Shown here: positions 1 through 7,650 of the stretch, one piece after another
Layout of the letters: each line of letters opens with the position of its first letter
How positions within the stretch are numbered: the stretch's first letter is position 1
Assembly: GCA_044450785.1 (NCBI GenBank)
Contig: JBIOJM010000084.1
Location: forward strand, 1 to 30,838
Length of the DNA stretch: 30,838 nucleotides
From: JBIOJM01 sp044450785
GTDB lineage: Bacteria; Planctomycetota; Planctomycetia; Isosphaerales; Isosphaeraceae
Direction of reading: 5' to 3'
Translations under genes and position numbers: made by a program
Notes under the pieces: generated by a model
What the model was told of the DNA's origin: nothing
Databases searched by the model: none
Seen by the model: only the letters and a program-made list of their open reading frames with translations

Positions 1-66
1 AAATCAAGACTGCTCTTATGCCGTCGAGCGGGCTGCCTTACCGCGCCGCCGTTCCATTGTTGCGCA

Positions 67-94
67 GAGCCCGCGGTGGTTGAATTGCGGGCTC
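67..94. terminator. GC-rich hairpin before the first gene
   Basis: A perfect 8-bp inverted repeat (67-74 and 87-94) with a 12-nt loop lies upstream of the first gene. There is no T-run after it, so a classical intrinsic terminator is not shown. It could end transcription from a gene left of the window or sit in the leader of the next gene. Confidence 0.3.
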
Positions 95-142
95 CGAGGC
101 GTATGGGGCACAATCGGTATATCATATGTTGAAAGTTGTGAC

Positions 143-2257
143 ATGTTAATAATAATTATGATTACATCGTTCGCTCAGGTCAAGCCCGGACCTATCGACG
201 CGTTTCGATCGAATCTCGCCGCGTCTCGAGTGAGAGTCCGGTTCGAGTGCAATTTCTATGACCGCATCGATATTTCAACTCTGTTCCAACGATTCGAGAA
301 ATTCGCACCCGGTCCCGGACCAGCGGACGAGCCGTCGCATATCGTCCAGGGTCGGTGGGACTTTGACGGATCCTGCGAGCATTATGTCCTCCGGATCACT
401 GGTGGCGCCCAGCGCGATCCCAACGGTCGCACTGGCCCGATACCCGCATGCGAGCTGATCTGGGATGGCGAGACTTATGCTTATCATTACCTGGCGCCAG
501 GGGAATCGGTGCTCCACGTGGAGACCAAGATCGTCCGGCCTCCGCTGGGTGTCGTCGGTCCTTTCACACCAAAGCGTCGGTACCGCCTCGATAGAGAGCT
601 GGACACAGACTACGCGAACGCCCAGATTGAGCACAAAACCGCAGAGCGAGCGGGACGCAAGTTGGAAGTCGAGATTTACAAGAAAAGCAGACCAGAGCAC
701 CAACAGCGACAGGAGATCGCATATGACCCGGCGATCGGCTATCTGCCGCGGTTTGTGCGGTCCATCGCGTACGGTACGGAGAATGGCCGCAGCACGGCAA
801 GCTTCAGGGAGATGTATCTGATCGGCGCGCGGCAATGCGCGGCGGGGGGATTCGTCCCCACCGAGTGGTACGTTGTGGGCGGTCACATTTTTGACTTCGA
901 ATCGAAATACCCCGGCTACAGCGACGAGACGCGACTGACCTCATCGGACGCTCCGCACCTGGTCCATTTCAAGGTCGTGAAGATGGAGGACCAGAGAGGA
1001 CCGGTCGTGTTGGATGAAATGGAGGGGGTCACGCAGATCTGGGCTCCCGGAGGTTTGTATGGAAGCAAGGGGGATCTCCCCCACCTGAGTCTAGCGGAGA
1101 TGAAAAAGGTGCTCGGGAAGCGGATGGTCCCGTCCAATAGACCAGTCCTCTCCAACATCGACTACGCCGAGCTTCATGAGTTTGATCAAACGCCACGCGG
1201 CACCCCATGGCTCGTCTCTCTCGTCTGTGGGATTGTCGTGGTCGCGTTGCTCTGGGGAGTTCGAACCTGGAGGCGGCGCGGAGCGTTGCTTCTGCTGGGG
1301 TTGGCCTTCGTCATCGCGGGGTGTGGACACCATTCAGTTCCCCTTCTGACGGCGGGTCTTTCGCCGGCGCGACTGATCTACGACGCATCGAAGCCCGCGT
1401 TGCAGACGACTTTGGTCGTGAACAACGCGGGAAACCGAACGCTTCAGCTTTTCGGCGTTGACGCGGGATGTTCGTGCCGGCAGATCGATAAGTCGCAACT
1501 CCCGGCTACACTTCGCCCTGGCCAAAATCTCAAGCTCTCAGTGAGCCTGGGAGGGGCGCTCGCGTACGATCCGCAAAACTATATCTTCACGTTTCAGACC
1601 GACCACGGCCAACTTGCGGCCCCGGTGACTCAGTTTGCCCTGCCGGATCACCGCCTCAGCCCGCAATCAGTGACCATGAACGGCTTGTATGAGGAAGAGG
1701 AGGGAAACGAGGATGCCTTCGAGCTGGTACATCGGGAGATTTACGACCCAGCCGGGCTCAGAGCGACGGCGCAGCTTGTTTTCCCTCCGGAATTCCTCGC
1801 GGAGAAAGCCGAGGCGCACGGCGGGCGCGTCGCAAACGCACCGGATTATGCGTTCGAGGATACGACGTATCGCTTAACGCTGAACGATCGAACCCTGGGG
1901 CTGCACAGAGCGGACGTTCTCTTGCGGGGACGGGACGGCCGCAGGATCGCGGACACACCGATCGTCTGGGAGAGGTTGCCCTTCCTCTCCTCAATCCATT
2001 CGCGTGTGACCCTGTCAGCGCGGCCCACGCGGACTTTTCTGCGTTGCCCGGACGAGGGTGTGGAGCTCTTGCGGGTGCTATCGGCACCGCAGCGCGTCAC
2101 GGCAGTCCTCAGCTCGCCGCGAGAGGTGGTGATATCACTGAAGGACAACGCACCCGGAATCATCGACGGCTATATCGAGGTCGAGACGACCGCGAAGGGG
2201 CGAGCCCCTCTGCGCATTCCCGTCGTCAGGTATGCGCCGCTGGCTACGCAACGGTGA
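143..2257 (+). CDS. Envelope protein with internal lipobox and DUF1573-like domain
   Basis: About 704 residues from the ATG at 143; this start gives a short hydrophobic N-terminus (MLIIIMITSFAQ) that resembles a weak signal peptide. An in-frame TTG at 80 would add 21 non-hydrophobic residues and lies in a hairpin loop. Residues about 15-350 form a domain I do not recognise. A membrane segment follows at about 355-377, then a basic patch (RTWRRRG) and a second hydrophobic stretch ending in VIAGC with Cys394, which matches the lipoprotein lipobox. After that comes a DUF1573-like region: N-x-G, the GCSC motif, then L-x-P-G-Q. DUF1573 proteins are exported Ig-like domains of unknown function, common in planctomycetes. 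The product may be one protein with a membrane hairpin, or a fusion of a secreted protein with a downstream lipoprotein. No ribosome-binding site is obvious. Confidence 0.7.
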   Translation: MLIIIMITSFAQVKPGPIDAFRSNLAASRVRVRFECNFYDRIDISTLFQRFEKFAPGPGPADEPSHIVQGRWDFDGSCEHYVLRITGGAQRDPNGRTGPIPACELIWDGETYAYHYLAPGESVLHVETKIVRPPLGVVGPFTPKRRYRLDRELDTDYANAQIEHKTAERAGRKLEVEIYKKSRPEHQQRQEIAYDPAIGYLPRFVRSIAYGTENGRSTASFREMYLIGARQCAAGGFVPTEWYVVGGHIFDFESKYPGYSDETRLTSSDAPHLVHFKVVKMEDQRGPVVLDEMEGVTQIWAPGGLYGSKGDLPHLSLAEMKKVLGKRMVPSNRPVLSNIDYAELHEFDQTPRGTPWLVSLVCGIVVVALLWGVRTWRRRGALLLLGLAFVIAGCGHHSVPLLTAGLSPARLIYDASKPALQTTLVVNNAGNRTLQLFGVDAGCSCRQIDKSQLPATLRPGQNLKLSVSLGGALAYDPQNYIFTFQTDHGQLAAPVTQFALPDHRLSPQSVTMNGLYEEEEGNEDAFELVHREIYDPAGLRATAQLVFPPEFLAEKAEAHGGRVANAPDYAFEDTTYRLTLNDRTLGLHRADVLLRGRDGRRIADTPIVWERLPFLSSIHSRVTLSARPTRTFLRCPDEGVELLRVLSAPQRVTAVLSSPREVVISLKDNAPGIIDGYIEVETTAKGRAPLRIPVVRYAPLATQR

Positions 2258-2279
2258 GATCGTAAAACACCCATCGATC

Positions 2280-2311
2280 CCCGATCGAGGAAGCCCCGTA
2301 CCTCGATTGGG
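2280..2311. terminator. Intergenic hairpin, possible terminator
   Basis: An 11-bp stem with one G-T wobble (2280-2290 with 2301-2311) and a 10-nt loop starts 23 bases after the stop of the preceding gene. It lacks a T-tract, so it may be a weak terminator or an mRNA-stabilising hairpin between the two genes. Confidence 0.35.
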
Positions 2312-2353
2312 ACATGGCGCGCATGGACCGACCTTTACATCGCGTCACTAACC

Positions 2354-4231
2354 ATGTTAATCGACTATCGCAAAATCCGCGACGAATGGCCCGTTGTCTG
2401 CCTGATCGTGCTCGCCATTGCGTTCACCCTCCTCGCGCACGAGGTCATTGTCACGAACGCGATCACGGTCGATGAGTGTGCCCACTTACCTGCGGGAGTC
2501 AGCTACTGGGATCTCGGTCGCTTCTACATCTATCGGGAAAATCCCCCATTCGTCCAAGCTCTCGCCGCCCTTCCTGTCTGGCTGTCGGGGGCCAAAATGG
2601 ATTACTCGCGGGTCAGCCCGAACGCTCGGTGTGAGTGGGATGTGGGGGTAGACTTCATGCGAGCAAACTCTTCGCATTGTCTGCGCTATTTCGCCAGGGC
2701 ACGATCTGTCATTGTGATTTTCGCGATCGCCTGCGGTGTGCTCATTTTTCGCTGGTCCGGGGAGCTCTACGGCCGCGCATCCGGGCTTCTTTCCGCAGCG
2801 CTGTGGTTTCTTGACCCGAACGTCATGGCTTTCTCTTCGGTCGTAACGACCGATGTCGGCGCGGCTGCTTTCGGCTGCCTGGCCGCCTACGCGTTTTGGT
2901 GCTTCCTGCGCGCACCGACATGGAAGAACGCCCTCCTTTCCGGGTGCGCGCTCGGGCTGGCACAGGGGTCCAAATTCAGCCTCCTCGTTCTCTTTCCGGT
3001 CTGGATTGTTCAGGCGTTCCTCGCGCGCCATGCAGCGCCGCTCCAGTCATTCGACACAAACCTCCAGCGTAGACCGTCTTGGCTTCAATTGACGATGACC
3101 CTTGGAATCGCCCTTTTTACATTGAACGCCCTTTATCAATTCGATGGAACATTTACACCGCTACGCGCGTTCGTTTTCAAGAGCCACGCCCTAAGTGGGA
3201 CGCGGACGCTAGACATCGATGCGCCCGGGTTTGGAAATCGATTCCGCAACGGACTCTTTGGGGATTTCAGGGTTCCCGTGCCGAACGACTACATAATCGG
3301 CCTCGATTCACAGAAATGGGATGAGGAGTTCGGCTTCCTTCGTGTGAACGACGGGCGTCTCGTACGCGGGGGACGATGGTACGGCCCATTTGCCAGCCTA
3401 TCCCAGAAGCTGCCGTTGGGGACGTTGCTCCTGCTCCTCGCCGCAGCGGCCGTCGCCCTTTTTGACCTCCGCCGTCCCACTCTTGCGCTTGGGGCGGTGT
3501 GGATCCCAACCCTCCTGATGCTTGGCATGTTTTGTAGTCAAGTCGGCCTTAACTGGGTCATCCGTTACCACCTGATCGTTTTCCCTTTTCTTTTCATCGG
3601 GGTAGGAAGGCTCGTTCAAGTCTCGAGAAACCATGGTTGGGCGCGTTTACTGATCGTCGCATGTCTGCTCTGGAACGTCGGCGCTCTGGTTCGCATTCGT
3701 CCGGATTATCTTTCCTACGGGAATGAACTGGTTGGCGGGCCTGCCGGGGCCCAGAAAGTCTTCCTCGGGAGTAATTTTGACTGGGGCCAAGACTTGCTCC
3801 GACTCAAGTGGTGGTGCGACGAACATCCTGACACCCGACCGATTGCTCTGTCGTTTTACGGTACGGTTGACCCAGAGTCGATCGGATTGCGCGTGAGACC
3901 GTTGCCCACGAGCTTCGATCGTCCTGCGGAGGAGTCTAGGGCTGAATTCCGAAGCGGTTCCCCAAAACCCTTCTTCTGGGCAATCAGCTCGAATGTTCTG
4001 CACGGGATGCCCGGTTTGATCATGTTGGAGGACGGCTCAATGGGCTTGGGTCTTGTGCAGTCGCCTCTGCTGAAGCCGGAGAAAGCCGTTGCACGGATTG
4101 GGCAAACCATCTACGTGTTTCGAATCGGCCCGTCCTCCAGACAATTGGAATCCGGAAATACCATCCCGTTCGATCGACTTTACGGATGTGTTGATTTAAG
4201 TGTGAATGTTCACTTATTGGTAAGCCCCTGA
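2354..4231 (+). CDS. GT39-like membrane glycosyltransferase
   Basis: A 625-residue polytopic membrane protein of the GT-C/PMT (ArnT-like) superfamily. These enzymes move sugars from lipid-linked donors to acceptors on the outer face of the membrane. The first hydrophobic segment (about 14-35) is followed by Asp40-Glu41 in TVDECAH, the position of the catalytic acidic pair in the first extracytoplasmic loop, and then by ENPPF (62-66), a variant of the family's HPP motif. About ten further hydrophobic segments follow. The C-terminal part carries LSYGNELVGG and then NFDWGQDL, shared in outline with the two other GT39-like genes in this window. The ATG at 2354 is kept because the hydrophobic segment follows directly, but no ribosome-binding site is clear. 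Donor and acceptor cannot be told. AT-ending codons are more common here than in genes to the right. Confidence 0.8.
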   Translation: MLIDYRKIRDEWPVVCLIVLAIAFTLLAHEVIVTNAITVDECAHLPAGVSYWDLGRFYIYRENPPFVQALAALPVWLSGAKMDYSRVSPNARCEWDVGVDFMRANSSHCLRYFARARSVIVIFAIACGVLIFRWSGELYGRASGLLSAALWFLDPNVMAFSSVVTTDVGAAAFGCLAAYAFWCFLRAPTWKNALLSGCALGLAQGSKFSLLVLFPVWIVQAFLARHAAPLQSFDTNLQRRPSWLQLTMTLGIALFTLNALYQFDGTFTPLRAFVFKSHALSGTRTLDIDAPGFGNRFRNGLFGDFRVPVPNDYIIGLDSQKWDEEFGFLRVNDGRLVRGGRWYGPFASLSQKLPLGTLLLLLAAAAVALFDLRRPTLALGAVWIPTLLMLGMFCSQVGLNWVIRYHLIVFPFLFIGVGRLVQVSRNHGWARLLIVACLLWNVGALVRIRPDYLSYGNELVGGPAGAQKVFLGSNFDWGQDLLRLKWWCDEHPDTRPIALSFYGTVDPESIGLRVRPLPTSFDRPAEESRAEFRSGSPKPFFWAISSNVLHGMPGLIMLEDGSMGLGLVQSPLLKPEKAVARIGQTIYVFRIGPSSRQLESGNTIPFDRLYGCVDLSVNVHLLVSP

Positions 4232-4668
4232 AGCGGACAAAAAGCGCCCGCGTTCCAAAGCCATTGGATCCGCATGCCACCGCGATCCGGTGTAGGTCGC
4301 CACAAGGACCCTTCTCCTGCACAGTAATGCCGGTGCGAGCCGTCGACGAGTTGGCGCCGGTGCGTGAGAGGACGTCGGCGGCGCGTGGTGTCCTGGTCAG
4401 GTCCGAGCGGGGAATCCGCTTCTCTCCACGGCCTGATCGCGGTCACCAGAATCCCGTGGGGCGATCGCTGGACAGATTCCAGCCCCAGGCCGAGCGCCGC
4501 TCGCCGAGCCGTCCGGTGTCCTTGGCCTCAGGCGACGATGCGGAATGCTCAGTCCCATCGCCCGCTTGACAGCCTGCCGGTAAATCGCGATCGTACGCGC
4601 AGCTCTCCAGGCGGTCCCGGACGGCACGTCCGTTCGACCCCTTTGCGATTGTCGAAGGAGGGTCAGCC
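4232..4668. other. 437-bp gap with no recognisable gene
   Basis: Open frames exist here on both strands but none has a ribosome-binding site or a recognisable protein family. It precedes the fucosidase gene and presumably holds its promoter. A TTGACA hexamer is at 4566-4571, but the matching -10 position (4589-4594) is only a 3/6 match. GC content rises visibly across this gap compared with the gene to the left. Confidence 0.4.
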
Positions 4669-6054
4669 ATGAGTCGGTGCAAGAGCGCATCAAGATCGGC
4701 GAGCCTCGGATCGACTCGATGGGGGATTATCCTGATGCCGGTGGCTCTCGCGGTCTCGGCCGGCGCCGGCCCCGCGTTCTCCCAACCTGCCGTAGACTCG
4801 CCGCCGGCCACCGGCCGGAACGCGGCCGCCCGCCGCTCTTTCGAAGACGACAAGTTCGGCCTGTTCATCCATTGGGGCGTCTACTCGCTTTTGGGCAAGG
4901 GCGAGTGGGTGATGAACAACGACAAGATCCCCGCGAGCGAATATGCCAAGCTGCCCCCTCGCTTCAATCCGGCCAGGTTCGACGCGGGTGGATGGGTCAA
5001 GCTCGCCAAGGCGGCCGGCGCACGGTACATCACGGTCACCAGCAAGCACCACGACGGCTTCTGCATGTTCGCCAGCCGGCTGACTGACTACGATGTCGTC
5101 GACGCGACCCCCTGCCACCTGGATCCCCTCAAGGCGCTGGCCGACGCGTGCCGTCGGGAGAAGATCAAACTTTTCTTCTATTATTCACTCCTCGACTGGC
5201 ACCATCCCGACTACTTCCCCCTGGGGAGGACCGGCCGGACCGCCGGTCGCGACCCGAAGGGGGACTGGAAACGCTACGTGGCTTTCTACCAGGGTCAGCT
5301 CCGCGAGCTGTGCACCAACTACGGTGAGATCGGCGGCATCTGGCTCGACGGTTGGTGGGACCGGCCCGACGCCGATTGGGACCTTGCGGGGACGTACCGG
5401 CTGATCCATGACCTTCAGCCGGGCGCGCTCGTGGGGAACAACCACCATGTCACGCCGTTTCCCGGCGAGGATTTCCAGATGTTCGAGCAGGACCTGCCCG
5501 GTGAGAACGCAGCCGGTTTCAACCGGGCCGGCGTCTCGACCAACCTCCCGCTTGAGACCTGCCTGACGATCAATCATTCGTGGGGCTACAACGCCGGCGA
5601 TACCGAGTACAAGAGTGCCGGGCAGATCATCCATGCCCTGGTCGGCGCCGCGGGGCGCGGTGCTAACCTGCTCTTGAACGTCGGGCCTCGGCCCGACGGC
5701 ACCATCGACCGTGATGCCGCCCAGCGCCTGCAGGAGGTCGGAAAATGGCTGGCCACCTACGGCGAGTCCGTCTACGGCACCCGCCGCGGACCGATTCCCC
5801 CGCAGCCCTGGGGAGTCTCGACGGCCAAGGGCTCGCCGGCCGATCAAAAAATCTACCTGCACGTCCTCACGCCCAAGGACGACGAACCCATCGTCTTTGA
5901 TCGGAGGCTCGCCTGGACGCCGCTCCTGTTCGGTAAGACAAACCCACTGAAATTGACTGAGCGACAGCACGTCCTCGTCCTCGACCTGCCCAAGGACGCT
6001 CGGACGCCGATCGACACCGTCATCGTCCTGAGCCCCAAAACGAGGGGGCGGTGA
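4669..6054 (+). CDS. Secreted alpha-L-fucosidase, GH29
   Basis: A 461-residue glycoside hydrolase family 29 enzyme, which removes terminal alpha-L-fucose by a retaining mechanism. A basic N-terminus and hydrophobic stretch (about 18-38, ending AFSQP) form a signal peptide, so it is exported. Visible family motifs are FGLFIHWG (63-70), HHDGF (127-131) with the paired substrate-binding histidines, and IWLDGWW, in which Asp227 is the predicted nucleophile. NVGPRPDG follows later, as in other GH29 enzymes. Length matches the catalytic domain plus a short C-terminal beta domain. It could act on fucosylated algal polysaccharides or host glycans, a typical planctomycete diet, but the substrate is inferred. 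The next gene starts 108 bases downstream on the same strand. Confidence 0.92.
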   Translation: MSRCKSASRSASLGSTRWGIILMPVALAVSAGAGPAFSQPAVDSPPATGRNAAARRSFEDDKFGLFIHWGVYSLLGKGEWVMNNDKIPASEYAKLPPRFNPARFDAGGWVKLAKAAGARYITVTSKHHDGFCMFASRLTDYDVVDATPCHLDPLKALADACRREKIKLFFYYSLLDWHHPDYFPLGRTGRTAGRDPKGDWKRYVAFYQGQLRELCTNYGEIGGIWLDGWWDRPDADWDLAGTYRLIHDLQPGALVGNNHHVTPFPGEDFQMFEQDLPGENAAGFNRAGVSTNLPLETCLTINHSWGYNAGDTEYKSAGQIIHALVGAAGRGANLLLNVGPRPDGTIDRDAAQRLQEVGKWLATYGESVYGTRRGPIPPQPWGVSTAKGSPADQKIYLHVLTPKDDEPIVFDRRLAWTPLLFGKTNPLKLTERQHVLVLDLPKDARTPIDTVIVLSPKTRGR

Positions 6055-6162
6055 CCAGGATGGTGCGGCATTCCTCGATTGTGCCCGGCCGCTTCGAAAC
6101 GGGCGCTTGGCGTCGACCAAGCGGTGACGATCACCCGAAGAGCCCAACCCGAGGGAGATGGA

Positions 6163-6891
6163 ATGGCTGCTCCGACCGAAATCCCGCTTCGACGCCGCAT
6201 CGACTGGGTGAGCGCCGCCATGGCCTTCGCGACGGTCGCGGCGCTGGTTGGTTCCCTCTGGTACCGTTCCGGCCGGCCGACGGCGCCGGGGCCGCTGGTC
6301 ATCGGCGATACCGCCCCACCGTTGCACCTGCTCGACCTGAAGACATCTGAGCCGCTCGTGCTCTTGGGTTCGCGCGGGAAGGTGGTCTGGATCATCTTCT
6401 GGTCGGCCGATTCGCCGACAGGCCGATCGAGCCTGCCCGAGTTGCAACGCGTCTGGGGCCGGCTCAAGGCGCATCGGCAGTTCGCCCTGGTGACGGCGGC
6501 CGTCGAAGCCGACCAGCCCGGTCGCGTTCGCGCGGCAGTCGACGAGAGCGGAGTGGAGCTGCCGGTTTACCTGGCCACTTCCGAGACCCGGCGACGGTTC
6601 AGTGCCGAGCAAGCGGATCCCCCTCTGCACATCCTGATCGACGCACAGGGGCAGGTGATGGCGCTCGCGCGAGGCGCGGACCGCCATACGATCGATCGGT
6701 TCGCCGATCTGGCCAGGCGCCAGCTCGACGAGCTCGACCCGCTGGGCTCGACGCGATTCGCGTCCTCAGCAAGGCACATGACGATTCCGCCTCGAAACGG
6801 GGACCCCACCGTTCTCATCAAGAACACGGGAAGGGCCCTCGTTCCCGTTGGGATGGAGCGGGAGCTGGCGATCGGCGATAATGAGAATTGA
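6163..6891 (+). CDS. Membrane-anchored thioredoxin-fold protein lacking the CXXC motif
   Basis: A 242-residue protein from the ATG at 6163, chosen because GAGGGAGATG gives a ribosome-binding site just upstream; the frame stays open further upstream, but without this support. A single membrane segment (about 15-33) is followed by a TlpA/AhpC-like domain: GDTAPPLHLLDL (49-60), then a hydrophobic beta strand VVWIIFW (74-80). In TlpA proteins the next residues are WCxxC; here they are SADSPTG, and the whole protein contains no cysteine, so it cannot carry out thiol-disulfide exchange. Later elements (PPLHILIDAQGQV) fit the thioredoxin fold. It may be a binding or structural derivative. It sits between the fucosidase and the Uma2 gene on the same strand. 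Confidence 0.75.
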   Translation: MAAPTEIPLRRRIDWVSAAMAFATVAALVGSLWYRSGRPTAPGPLVIGDTAPPLHLLDLKTSEPLVLLGSRGKVVWIIFWSADSPTGRSSLPELQRVWGRLKAHRQFALVTAAVEADQPGRVRAAVDESGVELPVYLATSETRRRFSAEQADPPLHILIDAQGQVMALARGADRHTIDRFADLARRQLDELDPLGSTRFASSARHMTIPPRNGDPTVLIKNTGRALVPVGMERELAIGDNEN

Positions 6892-6910
6892 ACCTTGAGG
6901 GAGGTGCGCG

Positions 6911-7468
6911 ATGGCAACCGCCGAGATGCTCGAACTGATGACGGCCGAGCAATTTGGCCAGCGGCCTGATCCTGGTTATCCCGAGGAATTGATCCAGGGG
7001 AGGATCGTCGCAATGTCGGTGCCCGATCGAAGGCATGGGTATGTTTGTGGCAGGGCCGATCGAATCCTCGGAAACTTCGTCGACGGGCACGACCTCGGCC
7101 GCGTGATGAGCAACGATTCCGGCGTGATCACCGAACGCGATCCCGACACCGTCCGAGGAGCCGATGTTGTCTATTACAGCTTCTCCCGACTCCCCAAGGG
7201 CCCACTGCAGACGGGATATGGACCCGAAGTGCCGGAACTTGTCGTCGAGGTTCGCTCGGCGAATGATCGTTGGCGTGAGATCCTTGAGAAAGTTTCGGAA
7301 TACCTGAATGCCGGCGTCCTGGTCGTGGTTGTCCTTGATCCCGAACCCCAAATCGCGCACGTCTTCAGCGCCGACGACCCGCCGAGGAGACTTGGAACCG
7401 AGGAAGAATTGATCCTTCCCGGTGTCCTGGAAGACTTCCGCGTCCGCGTGGGACGGTTCTTCGAGTAG
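6911..7468 (+). CDS. Uma2 family (DUF820) restriction-endonuclease-like protein
   Basis: A 185-residue protein with the standard Uma2 layout: an N-terminal TAEQF segment, EELIQGRIVAMS, DTVRGADVVYYS (Asp near residue 80), PELVVEVRSANDRW, and KVSEYLNAGV before a hydrophobic strand. The family has a PD-(D/E)XK nuclease-like fold and is greatly expanded in cyanobacteria and planctomycetes; its biological role is unknown. The ATG at 6911 follows a strong GGGAGGTG ribosome-binding site. It starts 19 bases after the preceding stop codon, so co-transcription is likely, although a functional link with the thioredoxin-like gene is not evident. Confidence 0.85.
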   Translation: MATAEMLELMTAEQFGQRPDPGYPEELIQGRIVAMSVPDRRHGYVCGRADRILGNFVDGHDLGRVMSNDSGVITERDPDTVRGADVVYYSFSRLPKGPLQTGYGPEVPELVVEVRSANDRWREILEKVSEYLNAGVLVVVVLDPEPQIAHVFSADDPPRRLGTEEELILPGVLEDFRVRVGRFFE

Positions 7469-7650
7469 GACCGACTTCACCAGCCACCTTGCGAATGTTG
7501 GGCGAATGTGATGGACTAAGCGATTGGGAGGGACGCTCACGCCCTGATTACTAAACTGTTGAGAGTGTGCTCCGCGATCAGCGGCGGCCTTGGTGCGCCG
7601 GTGCGTCGCGAGGAGTGTGGGGCGTTGCCGCCCATGTCGAGAGGAACATC

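Noticed and set aside
4566..4594. TTGACA as the -35 of a fucosidase promoter
   Set aside because: The hexamer is perfect but the -10 position matches only 3 of 6 bases, so no promoter is called.
4264..4672. Overlapping open frames in the gap before the fucosidase gene
   Set aside because: No ribosome-binding site, no recognisable family, and several overlap on both strands.
5185..6687. A 500-codon open frame antisense to the fucosidase and thioredoxin-like genes
   Set aside because: It spans two well-supported genes and their spacer and has a low-complexity, Arg/Gly/Asp-rich translation typical of antisense shadows.
6911..7468. Uma2 gene as part of a transposon or restriction system
   Set aside because: No transposase, methylase or terminal repeats lie nearby; Uma2 genes are widely scattered in planctomycetes.
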